A stretch of 64,000 nucleotides of DNA. It comes from Agapetus fuscipes (lineage: Eukaryota > Arthropoda > Insecta > Trichoptera > Glossosomatidae). Position numbers and translations under genes: made by a program. Shown here piece by piece: positions 1-12,600 of the stretch. The stretch covers positions 1,240,001 through 1,304,000 of the forward strand of contig OX637340.1 of NCBI GenBank assembly GCA_951799405.1, read 5' to 3'. How positions within the stretch are numbered: the stretch's first letter is position 1; the number at the start of each line of letters is the position of its first letter. Below the pieces are notes generated by a model that saw nothing but the letters and a program-made list of their open reading frames with translations, was not told the DNA's origin and searched no databases.

Positions 1-272
1 TTTTTCATGGTTCATGTATTTCTGTTATCTTGTACCACGATCGTAAAGCATTCATATAAACTCCCCTTGATTGTGTGAAATCAAAATGTATGGAATATAG
101 GACAGCGTTCTGTTTTCAATTTTATATTGTATTATATTTTATTTTATAATTAATATTTGTAAAGCGCCCTCGAGGTGATGTCACATGACGGCGCTGTATA
201 AATTATCAAAAAATTAAAAAATTAAATTCCTAGTGAGTTATTTAGTTTTCTTATATATTTTCGATTAACGCA

Positions 273-500
273 ATTGAAGGCTGACCACCCATGCTGTAGA
301 AAATGGTTCACTTTGCCAATGTCACCCCTGTTTCAGGGAAGGTCGGCAGGAGTTGCAGGGTGTATGTTCATTTGAGATTCGGGTTTTTATATTGTAGGAC
401 CACATGCGGCATGTTTAAGCGCGAACCAACGTTACTCTATTCCAAGTACGCTAGAAATATCAAATACATATATTTTGCAACTTAGATTAGATTAGATAAG
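273..500 (+). repeat. Family-A SINE-like repeat
   Basis: The consensus starts (TTGACTTATAG)GTTGGTATG, GCTGACCACCCAT, CTGTAAAAAATGGTTCACTTT, GCCAATGTCACCCCTGTTTC, AGGGAAGGTCGGCAAGAGTT. It then has an AGGTTTGG-type middle, CACATGCGGCATGT, GCGCGAACT, and ends CTTAGATTAGATTA as a short tandem tail. This copy has TGACCACCCATGC and ends in TTAGATTAGATTAGAT. I see no tRNA A/B box. The small open frame starting in it is a repeat artefact. Confidence 0.8.
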
Positions 501-3500
501 AAGGGAGTTTTATACTTAGTATACCGTACTTAAAAAAACTACTCTTTCATGAAAATATAAAGTCATTTACGTTCATAGCAGAAAATATTCCATTAAAATC
601 TTATTATCTTGAAATAAATTCATTGATTGAATTTGTTTTTCTGCAGTCGTTTGAGTGGAAATCATTTCCATGAAATATTGGAGAACTTCACGTTGAATGC
701 ATTTTCAATGAAAATTTTTGAAAACCTTTGAAAATGTAAATGGTTCTCGTAGAATTTTATTTGGTAAAAGACCCCAGCATTTCAAATGTAAGAATCCGAT
801 AAAAGATCACTATTGGATAATTTTTTTGAACTGTTTTTGCTTGTAGGTTACATTTGTAGGTGTTTTTTTGGGATTAAGGAAAAAAAAATTTGGACGTACG
901 AAGTTTTTTGTAATTACACTTTTCTATTTATTACAGCACTAGTATTATACGTCTTATCTGTACGACACGTAATTGAAGTAGAAAAAAAATGCAAAATAAT
1001 GGTAGCTACTATGGAAATATCAAAAGTGTCACAATTAAATGACGTCCTAATTTGAATGAATCACTAAATTCGGGTTAAAAAATTCTAGACCTCAATATAC
1101 TGTCAAGCTTTTACGCTGGTTCTATTTAATTAAAACTACCGTGATTTATTTTTTATACAATTTATTTCATATTTGGTTCGGATACAGAGTCACTTTAGAC
1201 TTGCACAATACAACGGTTGGGTGATTTCTGAAGCTACAGAGAGTTTTGATCCCGATTTTATCGTAAGAATAAAGATCATTCTCGAACCATGGAGAATTGC
1301 TACTTGCTAGATTTTTCCAGAACATTCTATCTAACACTCAAGCAATCAATTATTACAAACACATTATTATCCTTATATCCCTTATTCGCAACCATACATT
1401 TATCAAAAAAATTGCTATAATATGGAGTTATGGTTTATTGTAGCCGTCAGACTCCGATCAAAATAGCATTATAATTTTGTTAAAATTATCAGTTAATGTA
1501 TATTCAAGCAACAGATAAGGATTTTAGTAAGACAATAAGTTTCCGCTTCTACTGGAAGAGGACCTGATAATAGAAACATCATTATCTCCCGTAGCGGGGT
1601 AGAGCCACATCATGGACCCCTCTACGACACAAAGCGACGTTAATGGGCGCCTGTAAAAACATCATCACGAAGAGTCGGTCCGTTAGAGTGCCACAGGGAG
1701 ATGTACTAGCACCAACCCTGTAACTCATGTATAAAAACTAAACAAAAATGTACGGAAACTAAGACAGCGCCTCTAGTAAGCGTTTAACTTTCCATTCATT
1801 AGCTCAAGCGTAGAGGGCAGGGAGGTACTGGCACCGAGTCTTAAACCTCAAGTATAAAAAAATGCGTTTAATGTCAACCATCCCGTTTCATAAAAACGTA
1901 TGTAACGTAAATTTGCACCTCTGGTAAGCGTTTTATTTTTTATATACATTTGAGAAAAATATTGTGGTGGAGCTTAAACGTAGAGCGGAGTTACTGGCAC
2001 CAACGCAATACCTGAAGTATATATAAAAAATACGTGTAAATGCAAACATTAAAAAAATATATCTAACCTTAAACAGCGCCTCTAGTCAGCGTTTAACTTT
2101 TCATTAATTTTTGGTAAAACTTTTTGTTTGAGATTAAACGTAGAATATTATACTGAACAGCAAAACCCACCCCCGCCAATTCCACCCTCACTTTGTATGG
2201 CAGCGGCCAAAACCCACCCACGCAAACACCGCAGCAAAGCCTAACTCCGCCAGGCAAGACGCAAAATGTAAAAATCGATGTTGGTTCAGATGCGATGTTT
2301 TTTTTGGAACATATTGGAATGTTTAATGTAGCCAAACCAAGCGCATTACAATACAACAACGATTCCTCAGAATTCATAAAACGAAAAAAAAAAAACATAT
2401 CACCTACATTTTTTCCTCTTCCATATTTCCAACCTGTGGTTTTGTAGCAATAAGGTTTGTCTACGTTTCGTAGAGCAGTTTTTGCATTCTTATTGAAACT
2501 TGAAGGTACGAAATGTAAATATTGAAATTTCCTAGAAGACTTTCTCGAACAGATTTTTCGTCGCATAAATAAAAAAAACGAGTCTTGACTCCGAACGGGC
2601 GCAGGCTAAAAATAGCTTTTTTGCTCCTTAAAAAAGGTTCTCATCAAAAAACGATTTTTCATCGTAAGTTTAAACTGATTTGTGAAATTGGATTTGTTTT
2701 TGGTGAATTTAGTCAATGAAGTATTGGAAAAAAGTTAACATTGATTTGCGTTTTCCAGTATTTCAGCTGACCGCACCTCTGCCATATGGAATGTTTTCAA
2801 TCGTATTTTCACAGCTGGGAGAAGTCGAGGCTATAAATTATATGAGCCGTATTGAAACAAAATCAGAAATCCAGGATTTTTCCCGGAAATGAGATAAATA
2901 TATAGAAATTATCAGAAAATTATTGTCATTGTTTCCATATGTTTATCTTATTTTCGAAAATAAAATACTAGATTGCCAAATTTGATTCTATACGACTCAT
3001 ATTGTGATTAATGTACTAAGGAAAAACGCATAAATTTGTTTTTGTTTCTTATTAAAGCATTAATCAATGAAACGAGGCATAACTTGATTTATGCTTTGTA
3101 CCTGTCAATTCGATGTGAACTAGCTTAAACCATAGTGAAAATAAACTTTGATTAGTACTTTTTTATTATTATTAAAAAAACACTAGCTAACGTGCTACGC
3201 CAATATTAGGATATAATGTATATTCAGAGCTTTATTTCAAAAAAAAATATTTAGCGACAATAAGCTGAAAAAAACGACCTCCTTTTAAAACCTTTCAGGC
3301 TAGGTGAAGATTATGTATGTATGGTTTGTAAACTGGCAGTTTTGGTTGATTTTCAGACTGTTTTTCTTTTAGAAGGCACTGCTGTTGTCGATAGGGCGGC
3401 GGCTTCCAAAATATGCTATGTGCACGTTGGTTCATGACATACGTAATAACAGTGATCAGCTGTTTTCCCATTTTGCTCACGCGCTGCGTACGGTAACAGG

Positions 3501-3650
3501 TAAAAAACTGTATTCGTGGCACAACCCAACAATTGCCATCGCAATTTATACTTGTTTTTACTTATACTCGTATGTGCATACTTTGTAGATGGGTGATATT
3601 AAAATGCCTTGAGCTGGTAAATAATAATTTGGTTTCTTCTCTTCCTTCTA
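501..3650. other. Noncoding stretch upstream of the secreted-protein gene
   Basis: Apart from the degenerate units at 1.69-2.13 kb I see no gene or clear mobile element. The promoter and 5' UTR exon(s) of the gene starting at 3659 must lie here or further left, but I cannot place them. The overlapping open frames at 2.1-2.57 kb on both strands have no recognisable domain. Confidence 0.5.
1685..2135. repeat. Three degenerate ~180-bp units
   Basis: Units recur with ACTGGCACCAA-type, GTATAAAAAA, and GCGCCTCTAGTAAGCGTTTA-type words at about 1770, 1920 and 2080. Related words occur singly at 63.68, 33.87, 9.01 and 42.28 kb. It looks like an old dispersed and locally duplicated repeat. Confidence 0.45.
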
Positions 3651-3658
3651 GATCCACC

Positions 3659-6600
3659 ATGGGTTTCTGGCTGACCTTGGTTCTGGTCTCCGCCGTGATG
3701 ATGACTGGACATCGTAGCTTCGTCTCTCCGGCTGCTCTTCCGCAACTTCCTCAATTACCTCAGCTTGACACGGGTATGAACACAATATACTCCCAAGGAA
3801 GCCTGTGCGGGAGACTCCCTAGATTCAAAAAACGCTAGGGGTCTATGTTACCAACACCCCTGCGGCACTCCAACAAGTGTCTTACACCATAAAATTGTAA
3901 GAAACTCGGAGAGTCTCCCACATAGGGTTCATTAAAAAAATGGAACATCAAATAAGCATTTCTTTCGGAAAATATTCATTGCAAGCACTACGTACGTAGA
4001 CGCAACGCAACTAAGCCACACACATAGTGTAACTTCTTGCCGCGTTATCCCCCAAGGGTTTCGCATGAGGCGAGTGAAACCTTTTTTTGCCGGCCTTCCG
4101 CCAACCACTTTATTTGAAGTGGGGGTTTCCCAGCTCCCGAAGGGGCTGGTTCTCATTTCTTGTGAAGGACGAGTAAGCCTTGCTGGTATCTTATTTACGA
4201 ATTTGCAATAAACACCGAAACGGAAAATCATTTCTGACACCCTTGGCGGGATTCGAACCCGAGCTCATGGCATGGAATGCAAGCACTCGTGCAAGCAAGG
4301 TATAAGTTTAGGGGTTGGATGTTTTATGAGTCGTGTGGTAAGTCTAAACGATAAACAGTCTATATTTCATAAAATCGTGGCATTAGTCTCTTCACTGAAT
4401 CATGTATGCCATAAAAATATCCAATATCCTGAACCATCAATTTTATTTGAGTAAAGCTATGGTCATGACCGATAAGAAAATACTAAAACTCGAAGGATAT
4501 ATTATATACTACCTTTCTCAATAAACTATGGCATATTTTTTCAAGAGTTAATAGTACCTTTTAACGCTTTTTAAACGCACAATGTAAATCAATAAATGAT
4601 TAAAGTTGCAAAGATATATTATCATCATTTAACATTAATTTCAAACGTATGCCCACAAACATAGGCGTTTAAGTCCGCTCTTATTACACATGTCTCACGT
4701 GAACCCACACAATAAAAAAATCTCTTATAAACAAATGTCTTGCTACTCTTGGCAAAATTCGCTGAAACAGTGGTGACATTGGCAAAATGATACATTGTTT
4801 ACAGAATGTGTGGTCAGTCTCATACCAACATGTAAGTTAAAGAAGAATGATGTTAATAAATAGCCAAGACCTTGTTGCTTGTAATTTTTTTTTTTTTTAA
4901 TTTTCATAATAAGTTCAACTCACCACATGCGATCCCTTCGGGGATAACGCGGCAAGAAATTACACTACATGTGTAGCTTAGTTGTTGTTATACACTCGTA
5001 CTAGTAAGAATGTTTATCTTAGGGCTTACACATTCTATTTTCTTCTTACACACAATATGAATAACATTTTGTACAGAAACATGTTCATTTCTTTCACACA
5101 ATACCCTGGCAGCCTCACTCGCCGTAGCTTAACTTCTATTTTTAGCTGCGTATAATAATCCCCAACTCTTTTCTTACACAATACGTGAGAAAGAAAGAAA
5201 GAAGAGTGTATGAAGAGATCCGTAATGAACTCTTACAAATGGAAAACATTCTTCAGGAATACCAGAAAGATAATATTATTGTACCCGCGTGAAAGAAATT
5301 CCTTTCAGTTCATTACACAGAGAGGAAACAAAACAAATTGGGTATCTGCTTACAAGATTACATTTCCTTAAAAGTTAAAATGGGAAAAGCAAACACGTGG
5401 AGGACGTAAAAATAAAGTAGATGGATAAAATTGATATTGTTTTTGCGTTATTTTTAACTGGTTAATTTTCCGGTCGACAGCTCATTTTGTAGAAGGTTCA
5501 AAGTGAAAGAGGCAGGATTCGATACCTATTTAGAGTTTCACAAATGATTAACTCTTAAGTAATTTTCATTCAGTGTTACAATGGTGTCGGGGGAAGCACA
5601 CAGACTTCAAAATAAATAAATAAAACCATCGCCCCCGGTAGCAGGGAAAATCCCACATCAAGCGTAATAGTCGGTGTAAAACTGCTACCTTTATATATGT
5701 AAATAAATAGATTAAAATTTTCACATTAATTTCTTTGACAAAAAAGGTTGACTGACCACGCATACTGCACAAAATGGTTCACTGTGCCACTGTCACCCCT
5801 GTTTCAGAGAAGGGCATCAAGAGTGCAGGGCTTACGTTCATTTCAGATTGGGTTTTTATGTTGTAAAGCCACATGCGGCATGTTTTAGCGTGAACTTATA
5901 CGTGTATATTCCCATAAGGGAATACATGAAATATGAATCTTAAATGTGATACATCTGTGCAACTTAGATTATAGATTATATACGCGCAAACACTTCGGAG
6001 ACATCGCAATAAGAAATTTCACTTACGTACATGTATGTGTATGTGCTTAGTTACGCCTTAACAGAGACTTGAAGGCTTGAGTTTAAATCCATTTGAATCA
6101 TCAATTCATTTTAAATTCAAATTTTTTACATTAACCTCTTAAATATTTCATTATGAAGGGCGCGTAGTTACAATAATTGAGTTCAGATGGCTCTTAGTTT
6201 CGCTAAAAATTCCAAAAGTTTATCAATTTGTTTCAATATTTTAAGCCGATAAGCTGTCGTTGAAAAGACACGCCTTCCTACTTCTTCAGTAAAACAAAAC
6301 CTTGCTGATTTCAAATCCACTTTGTATAAAATCCTTCCTTTTATAAATTAACGAATATATACACTTTTCAATGTTATTGAGATAGAACGAAACAGTAAGA
6401 AATTGCTGTACATTACTTGGACTTTAGTTCGTCCTATTTCTGCCGGAAGGCTCTCCCGATAAGCTACACACTTATTCTAATGTAAACAAAGTACGCAGCG
6501 AAATTTCAAATTCGTTTTTTTTCTCAGCCTTGTGTAATGTTTTAGGATATTTTTGTAATAAAATAAATCCCTAGAGCTTATGTTAATTAACAAGATTTTA

Positions 6601-9600
6601 AAAGCTTGAATTAATATTCCAAATGGAAAAATAATCCTTTTTTATTTAGAGCTGTAACATTTGGTAAGAATTGCGTTTAAATTTTGAAATACATTTTTCA
6701 TTTTTACAAAAAACTTCAGATTGTTAAATCAGGTTAGAAGTTTCAAATTTTTATTTTTTGTCGTCCTCTCGAGAAGGTAATATAGCTTATTTCATATTCT
6801 CTTTTTGTAGGCGGCACTCTGTTTGAATAGCGGTTTTTTTTCAGGCAAGTCTGAATTCTGATTTATTTTAATCTTGAAACCAGAAACTTTCTCAATGCTG
6901 TGGTACGGTAGACGAGTGGGAGGAGCTTATCACCTTTTTTCGGATGGTGGAGAATACATAAAAGGATAAGAGGTAACTAAAGTAAGAAAAAAATGTTCTA
7001 TTGTAACACTGAAAAATGACGGATTGAAAAAAATATATACAGTTTGGAGACATTACTCGAAAAGTATAAACGGCATTTGGTAGGTCTTTTATATGAAGTT
7101 TTAGGCAATTTAATTTCCGAAGAATAAAGTTTGGTGTGAAAATTTACTGTTTGCAGTATTTTAGTTTGGCTGATCCATCTTGCTGAAAAAGTCTGCCTTT
7201 GGAGCTGAGAACAGATACTAATGTTGGTAGTTTCAGAAGGGTGCTTAAGACACAGAAGCTTCAACACATAAAACCTTTTTTGAAGTGGCTAGTGTCACTA
7301 AATGGCGTTATATAAAATGAATAATAACTTATACCTTAATAAATATTATATTATCAGAAGAAAATCCAGAACAATAACCGCTCTCTTGAAAAGGGAAATT
7401 TACTGATTATTCATAAAGTGATCTTTTAAGGACGTTAACCTTCACTGTTACCTTCAAAGACCTTTTTAAAAGAAACACTGAATATGACTTCATTTTGTAA
7501 TTAGATTTGAGCGCAGACCTCTTGCGTAGACAGAATTTCTTAAAATGAAATACAAGCGAGACATTTTTTTAAGAAAACCATTGCAAGATACAACCCATAT
7601 TACTGAAAATATGGAGCTCAAAACACCAGTAAAGAAATCTAAATCAGAGTTATAATTGAGTGATTAGCCTTGCTTAGAGTCACTATATCTGACTGGATTT
7701 TGCCATTGGTTTGGTTAGGTTTTGGCAAAATTCACCCAAATAACTAATGCACTGTTTATGGAAGCTTTTTTAGAATGTTTTATTTATTTAATTAGTTCAC
7801 AAACTTACACCAGATTACAAAAAATATAATGGATGAAAGCAAGCGGACATGTTGCTATTTTGAGAGTTCGAGAGAGAAGACGGAAAAAGGATACAGCTGT
7901 CAAACATTGACATGAGGTTGGTAGCAAAAACATCATAGACAAAAATACAACTGTATCATTGGTAGGTATGTTAAATTCTCAACAGTGTCATAACACATGT
8001 TTTTTGCTGCACACAAAATCGATCGACCATTTTTCTTATCCTTCTTCCTCAGCTTTTCGTTATACACTCCTTGACTTTGGCATTTTCTAAGCTCCTCTGT
8101 TGAAAGCTTTGCTCAGCCACCTCAAGCACCGATCGATCTATGCCTGGTATAGATGACGTATTAAATAAAATAGTGTGTTAGCGTTACTGTATTGTTTTGT
8201 TAGGTTGGTGGAAGTGTTTACTTTGCTTTCATGCACTATTATGTGACGTTATTACCATGTTTTGTTTTTCAAACAAAAACTCTCCATTTGCGACAATGAC
8301 GAATGAATTCATTCACCGTGTACACGTCGTAAGTATGAGGTCTGTACAATAATTGTGACTTCATACAGCCGATCAAAGGCTTGTTTATAATTTGTTATTC
8401 CTATGGACCACACAATTTACATAGAAGAGTGATAATTTTCCATCAAGATATTTCCAATTTCGAACGTGCATTCAAAAAACGTTTTGACTCCTTGTATTCC
8501 TTGACTTATAGGTTGGTATGAAGCTGACCACCCATACTGTAAAAATGGTTCACTTTGCCAATGTCACCCCTGTTTCAGGGAAGGTCGGCAAGAGTTGCAG
8601 TTTATACGTTTCTGCTTATTGGAATGCATTTAAAATGTCTCTTAAATGTAATATATCTTTGCGACTCAGATTATATATTATACTCCATTGTCAGGTTAGG
8701 TTGGTTCATTTGTTGTTTTTCCTTTGAGGCACATTGCACGTGTTATGATTGTGCCTTTTTTCATGCAAAATTAATCTATCAATGCCTCTGATCGACGCAT
8801 TCAATAGCAGTCTTTTTAAGTTGATAATGAAACCGTGGTAAGCTACTGTAGCTCACGGGGTTCGAGTCCAAGCATTGTCCTCAAATTTGTATGGAAAATG
8901 CCCGTTAAGGCCGACGCACGTTACACGGGCACGTAGCGTGAATAAGACCACTGCAAGTCAACAAGTATACAACGTTTGTCACGTTGAAACTTAAACCAAA
9001 ACTTTCACTAGAGGTGCTGTTTATAGTGCATACATTTTATTGATAAGCGCTTTGGTAGAGTTTGAATACCATGTTTAATACTTTTGCTACAAAGGATTTC
9101 ATCAGTAACAACACCTGCAGGGATGAACACAGTTAATTAATCTACTGCACCCCGCGCCACTGAAAATGGTAATTAACGAAAGATAGAATGTGGGTATATT
9201 AAAAAACACAATTGAATGGACAACTTTGTGTATCAACCACTGAATTTCATACATTTTCATGCTATTGCACTGCATGGAAGCCTCTTGTGTCTCTTCGATG
9301 AAGATTGACGATCAATCTTTAATCTAAATAGCAAATATATATTTACTTCTAAGATTCATATTCCTTGACTTATAGGTTGGTATGAAGCTGACTACACATA
9401 CTGTAAAAAATGGTACACGTTTCCAATGTCACCTCGGTTTCAGAAAAGGTCAACAAAAGTTACAGGGTTTATGTTCATTTGAGGTTTGAATTTGTAAGTT
9501 CACATAGAGCATTTGTAAGCGCATAAGTAATACGTGCCTGTTTGTGGGCATGCATTTAATATGAATTTTTAATTAATCAAATAAATATACTGTTTTAATT

Positions 9601-12600
9601 CACTTTTTATTATTTTATTTTAAAATATTTAAATAGTCCTAAGGATGCCTAAGGTTCACTTTGCCAATGTCACCCCTGTTTCAGGGAATGTCGGCAAGAG
9701 TTGCAGGGCTTATGTTCATTTGAGGTTTGGATTTTATTTGTAAGTACACAATCAGCATTTGTAAGCGCGAACTACACGTGTTTGTTTGTGGGCATACATC
9801 TGAGAGCTTTGAATGAATATATCCTTGCAACTTAGATTATAGATTATAGATTATAGATGCCTTTTTAGGCGAAAACTGTTTGACATATTTTAAAATAAAA
9901 TAATAAAAAAGTGGATTAAAACAGTATATTTATTTGATTAAATATACAATGGACTTTCACTGTGTAAGCCACCAAACCCTGAAAAATATTGAATTTTTAA
10001 TGTTCATATATCTCCTTGCAACTTAGATAAAAGATTATATAGATTTATACTAATTGCATGCCCACATACACACGTGAAAATTTTAGATCTGAATGTAACT
10101 TTGATTCTGCTTCACGATATATGGAATATATTATGTTTTTATTATTCAGTTGATTCTGTGCAACGTTTCATAATGGGATTCTGATTCAAAAAAGCATTCC
10201 AATAATGGTGACGCACAATTGAGCGTCATCTGTTTTATTTTTAATTAATTAGTCTAAGAAGCGAATTGTCATTTTGGTCTGTACAAACTGAAATAAAAGT
10301 GCAAATAAATCGCAAGATGGCAATATCAACTTTTTTTTGACTGAGTGACGTGAAACTAGCAATGGATTGAAGACTTCCATTTCCGTCGTGTTCGCAAGTA
10401 GACACGTTTTTATATGTCTCTCGACCGATTTGAAATTTAACCGTAAAAAGCTGTGAGTGAGTGTGATTGTTTTACATATAACTTGCAAGTGTGGCAGTTT
10501 GTGAACAGAGCTCAGCACCACAGGATCCTGAGAAAACGAGCATCATCTTGGACCAGCGGCACAATTTGAGGTGAGTGCGGTCCTGTGATTTTCGCTTCTT
10601 TGGTACGGGAAAGTCGTCCAACATTGAAAGCCACCTACTGAAGGTTGGCTTTTGTTTGAGAAAGAAAATACTATAGGCACTAGATCTATGTATTTCATAT
10701 CTCGCATTGGAGAATACGTTACAGTTTCTCCATTTGTTGGTTTTTTGTATTTATATACCCCTTGAGGGGCAAAATTTACACCTTGCCCCTCCAAATATAT
10801 TTTTCTCTCTTTTGTTGATATTTTTTTCTAAAGAACAATGATTGAATCGTCAAGGTTATAATTGACAGACAACCGAAAATTCTACTCAGATTTTTTTGCA
10901 AAACCTTATAAATATTTATTTATTTATTTATTTAATATGAAGACGCCAACAGAACAAAAGAGTTGCACATATGTACACAAAACACATAAGTATCTCCAAT
11001 GCTCCAATAATAGGCATCTATCGCATATACATTTTAATTATACGAATATTTTCTCAACAATCCCTGACATTACGTACTATTTAACGTCAATGTCAATAAA
11101 AAAAATTAAATTAAAGCATATACATAAATAAAACTTCATGAACTGTCATGAAAACTAGTTAAACAGCAATTAATGTTAATAATATCGTCTTTATAAACAT
11201 TTTTCTTCAGACGTCCAAAGCAGAAATAAAATGCTTTAAGCATTTCAAAGGAGTTTAAGGAAATCTTGTTCCAGATAACATTGAAGATATATTAGGGCAT
11301 TGTTGAACATTATAATGTATATATTTGTTATATATTCTCGTATTTCGTGCATTGTGGAATACAACTTAATAAATTATTTCCTAGATTCTACCCTTTGTGA
11401 TGTATTATTTTTGTCTAAGCTCTATATTTTTCCATTTTGTGTTGGGAGTGTATAAGTATATTTTGGCGTTTTCAAGAAATTACGTTTTTTTTACTCGTAA
11501 CATTGTTTATTTGATATTATTTACAAACGTTTTCGTTCCTTGGACCATCATAAGGTATTTTACTGGGCTGTCTTTGAATTGAACTGCAACCTATTTATTT
11601 ACAAACGATTTATTTTACACGGTTTGATTCACAATTTACAACAATTGATTTCTACCTCTGGCTTTCGACTTCACGGCTCAATGCTTAAATCGACTCTCTC
11701 CTAATGCCCATTTCAGTCCCTTTATATAGGTACAAAAAAGATCTTCCTTGCATATTACATATCATTCAATCTTTCGCTCATACCAGACCGCCGTTCATGT
11801 ACCTTACTTCTCCCATCATTGATCATACTGGACTGTTCTACACACACTATTGTACCTGTACAAGCGCGCGTAGGTACTCCAAGTTCGTAACAGTTTAATG
11901 ATTTATGTTAATAAAAACAGTGTTTTTATTTGAATGGTTAGCATTGAAGAATAAGCATACTTTCGTATACATTTAAGGTTATATTCTTTGCTGCTTTGCG
12001 CAATATAATATACACAAACACAAGAGCTGTAAGGCGTAAGCAGCCTTTGTGAAACGGAACCAGTTGGCTTTCTGCCGGCATTTCCTAAGACGTTGTGTGC
12101 GTTTATTTGCCTCCCCAGCGAGGGGAAAATGCATTTAGCGAAAACTGCATTACGCTCTGCTGCTCTGAGAGAAGTTGCATATTTTTTAATCCAATAAAGG
12201 CAAGTGATGGAGCGTGCAAGGCGCATTATTAAAACGGAAACACGTGGGCATTAAAGCTTAGCTGCTAATAAAAACAGAAATATTTAAAAAAAAGTAGTGG
12301 CAAATCTGGTCTGAATTTAATATGTTAACTAGAATTAAAAGAAGAAGACGATTTTGACATATAATCTCATGTTGTCTAACAACTAAAAAGTAAAAAGAGG
12401 ACGAAGATTTGTCTGACGTCTCCTGTATTTTTTTTATTGTAAAACTCTCTCTCTTGTGTTCTACCAGCCCTACTGTCAACTTGTGTTTGCGGCAGTGAGC
12501 CAAATAAATGGCGTGCCAAAAAATACAACGAGTTTGATTTCTGCGAGTTGTAATCTTCTACACTTTTCCCATGATTCCTCTCTTCTCTACCATCCTTTCT

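Noticed and set aside
2093..2566. Overlapping open frames on both strands near 2.1-2.6 kb
   Set aside because: No domain, no splice context, low-complexity content; composition alone explains them.
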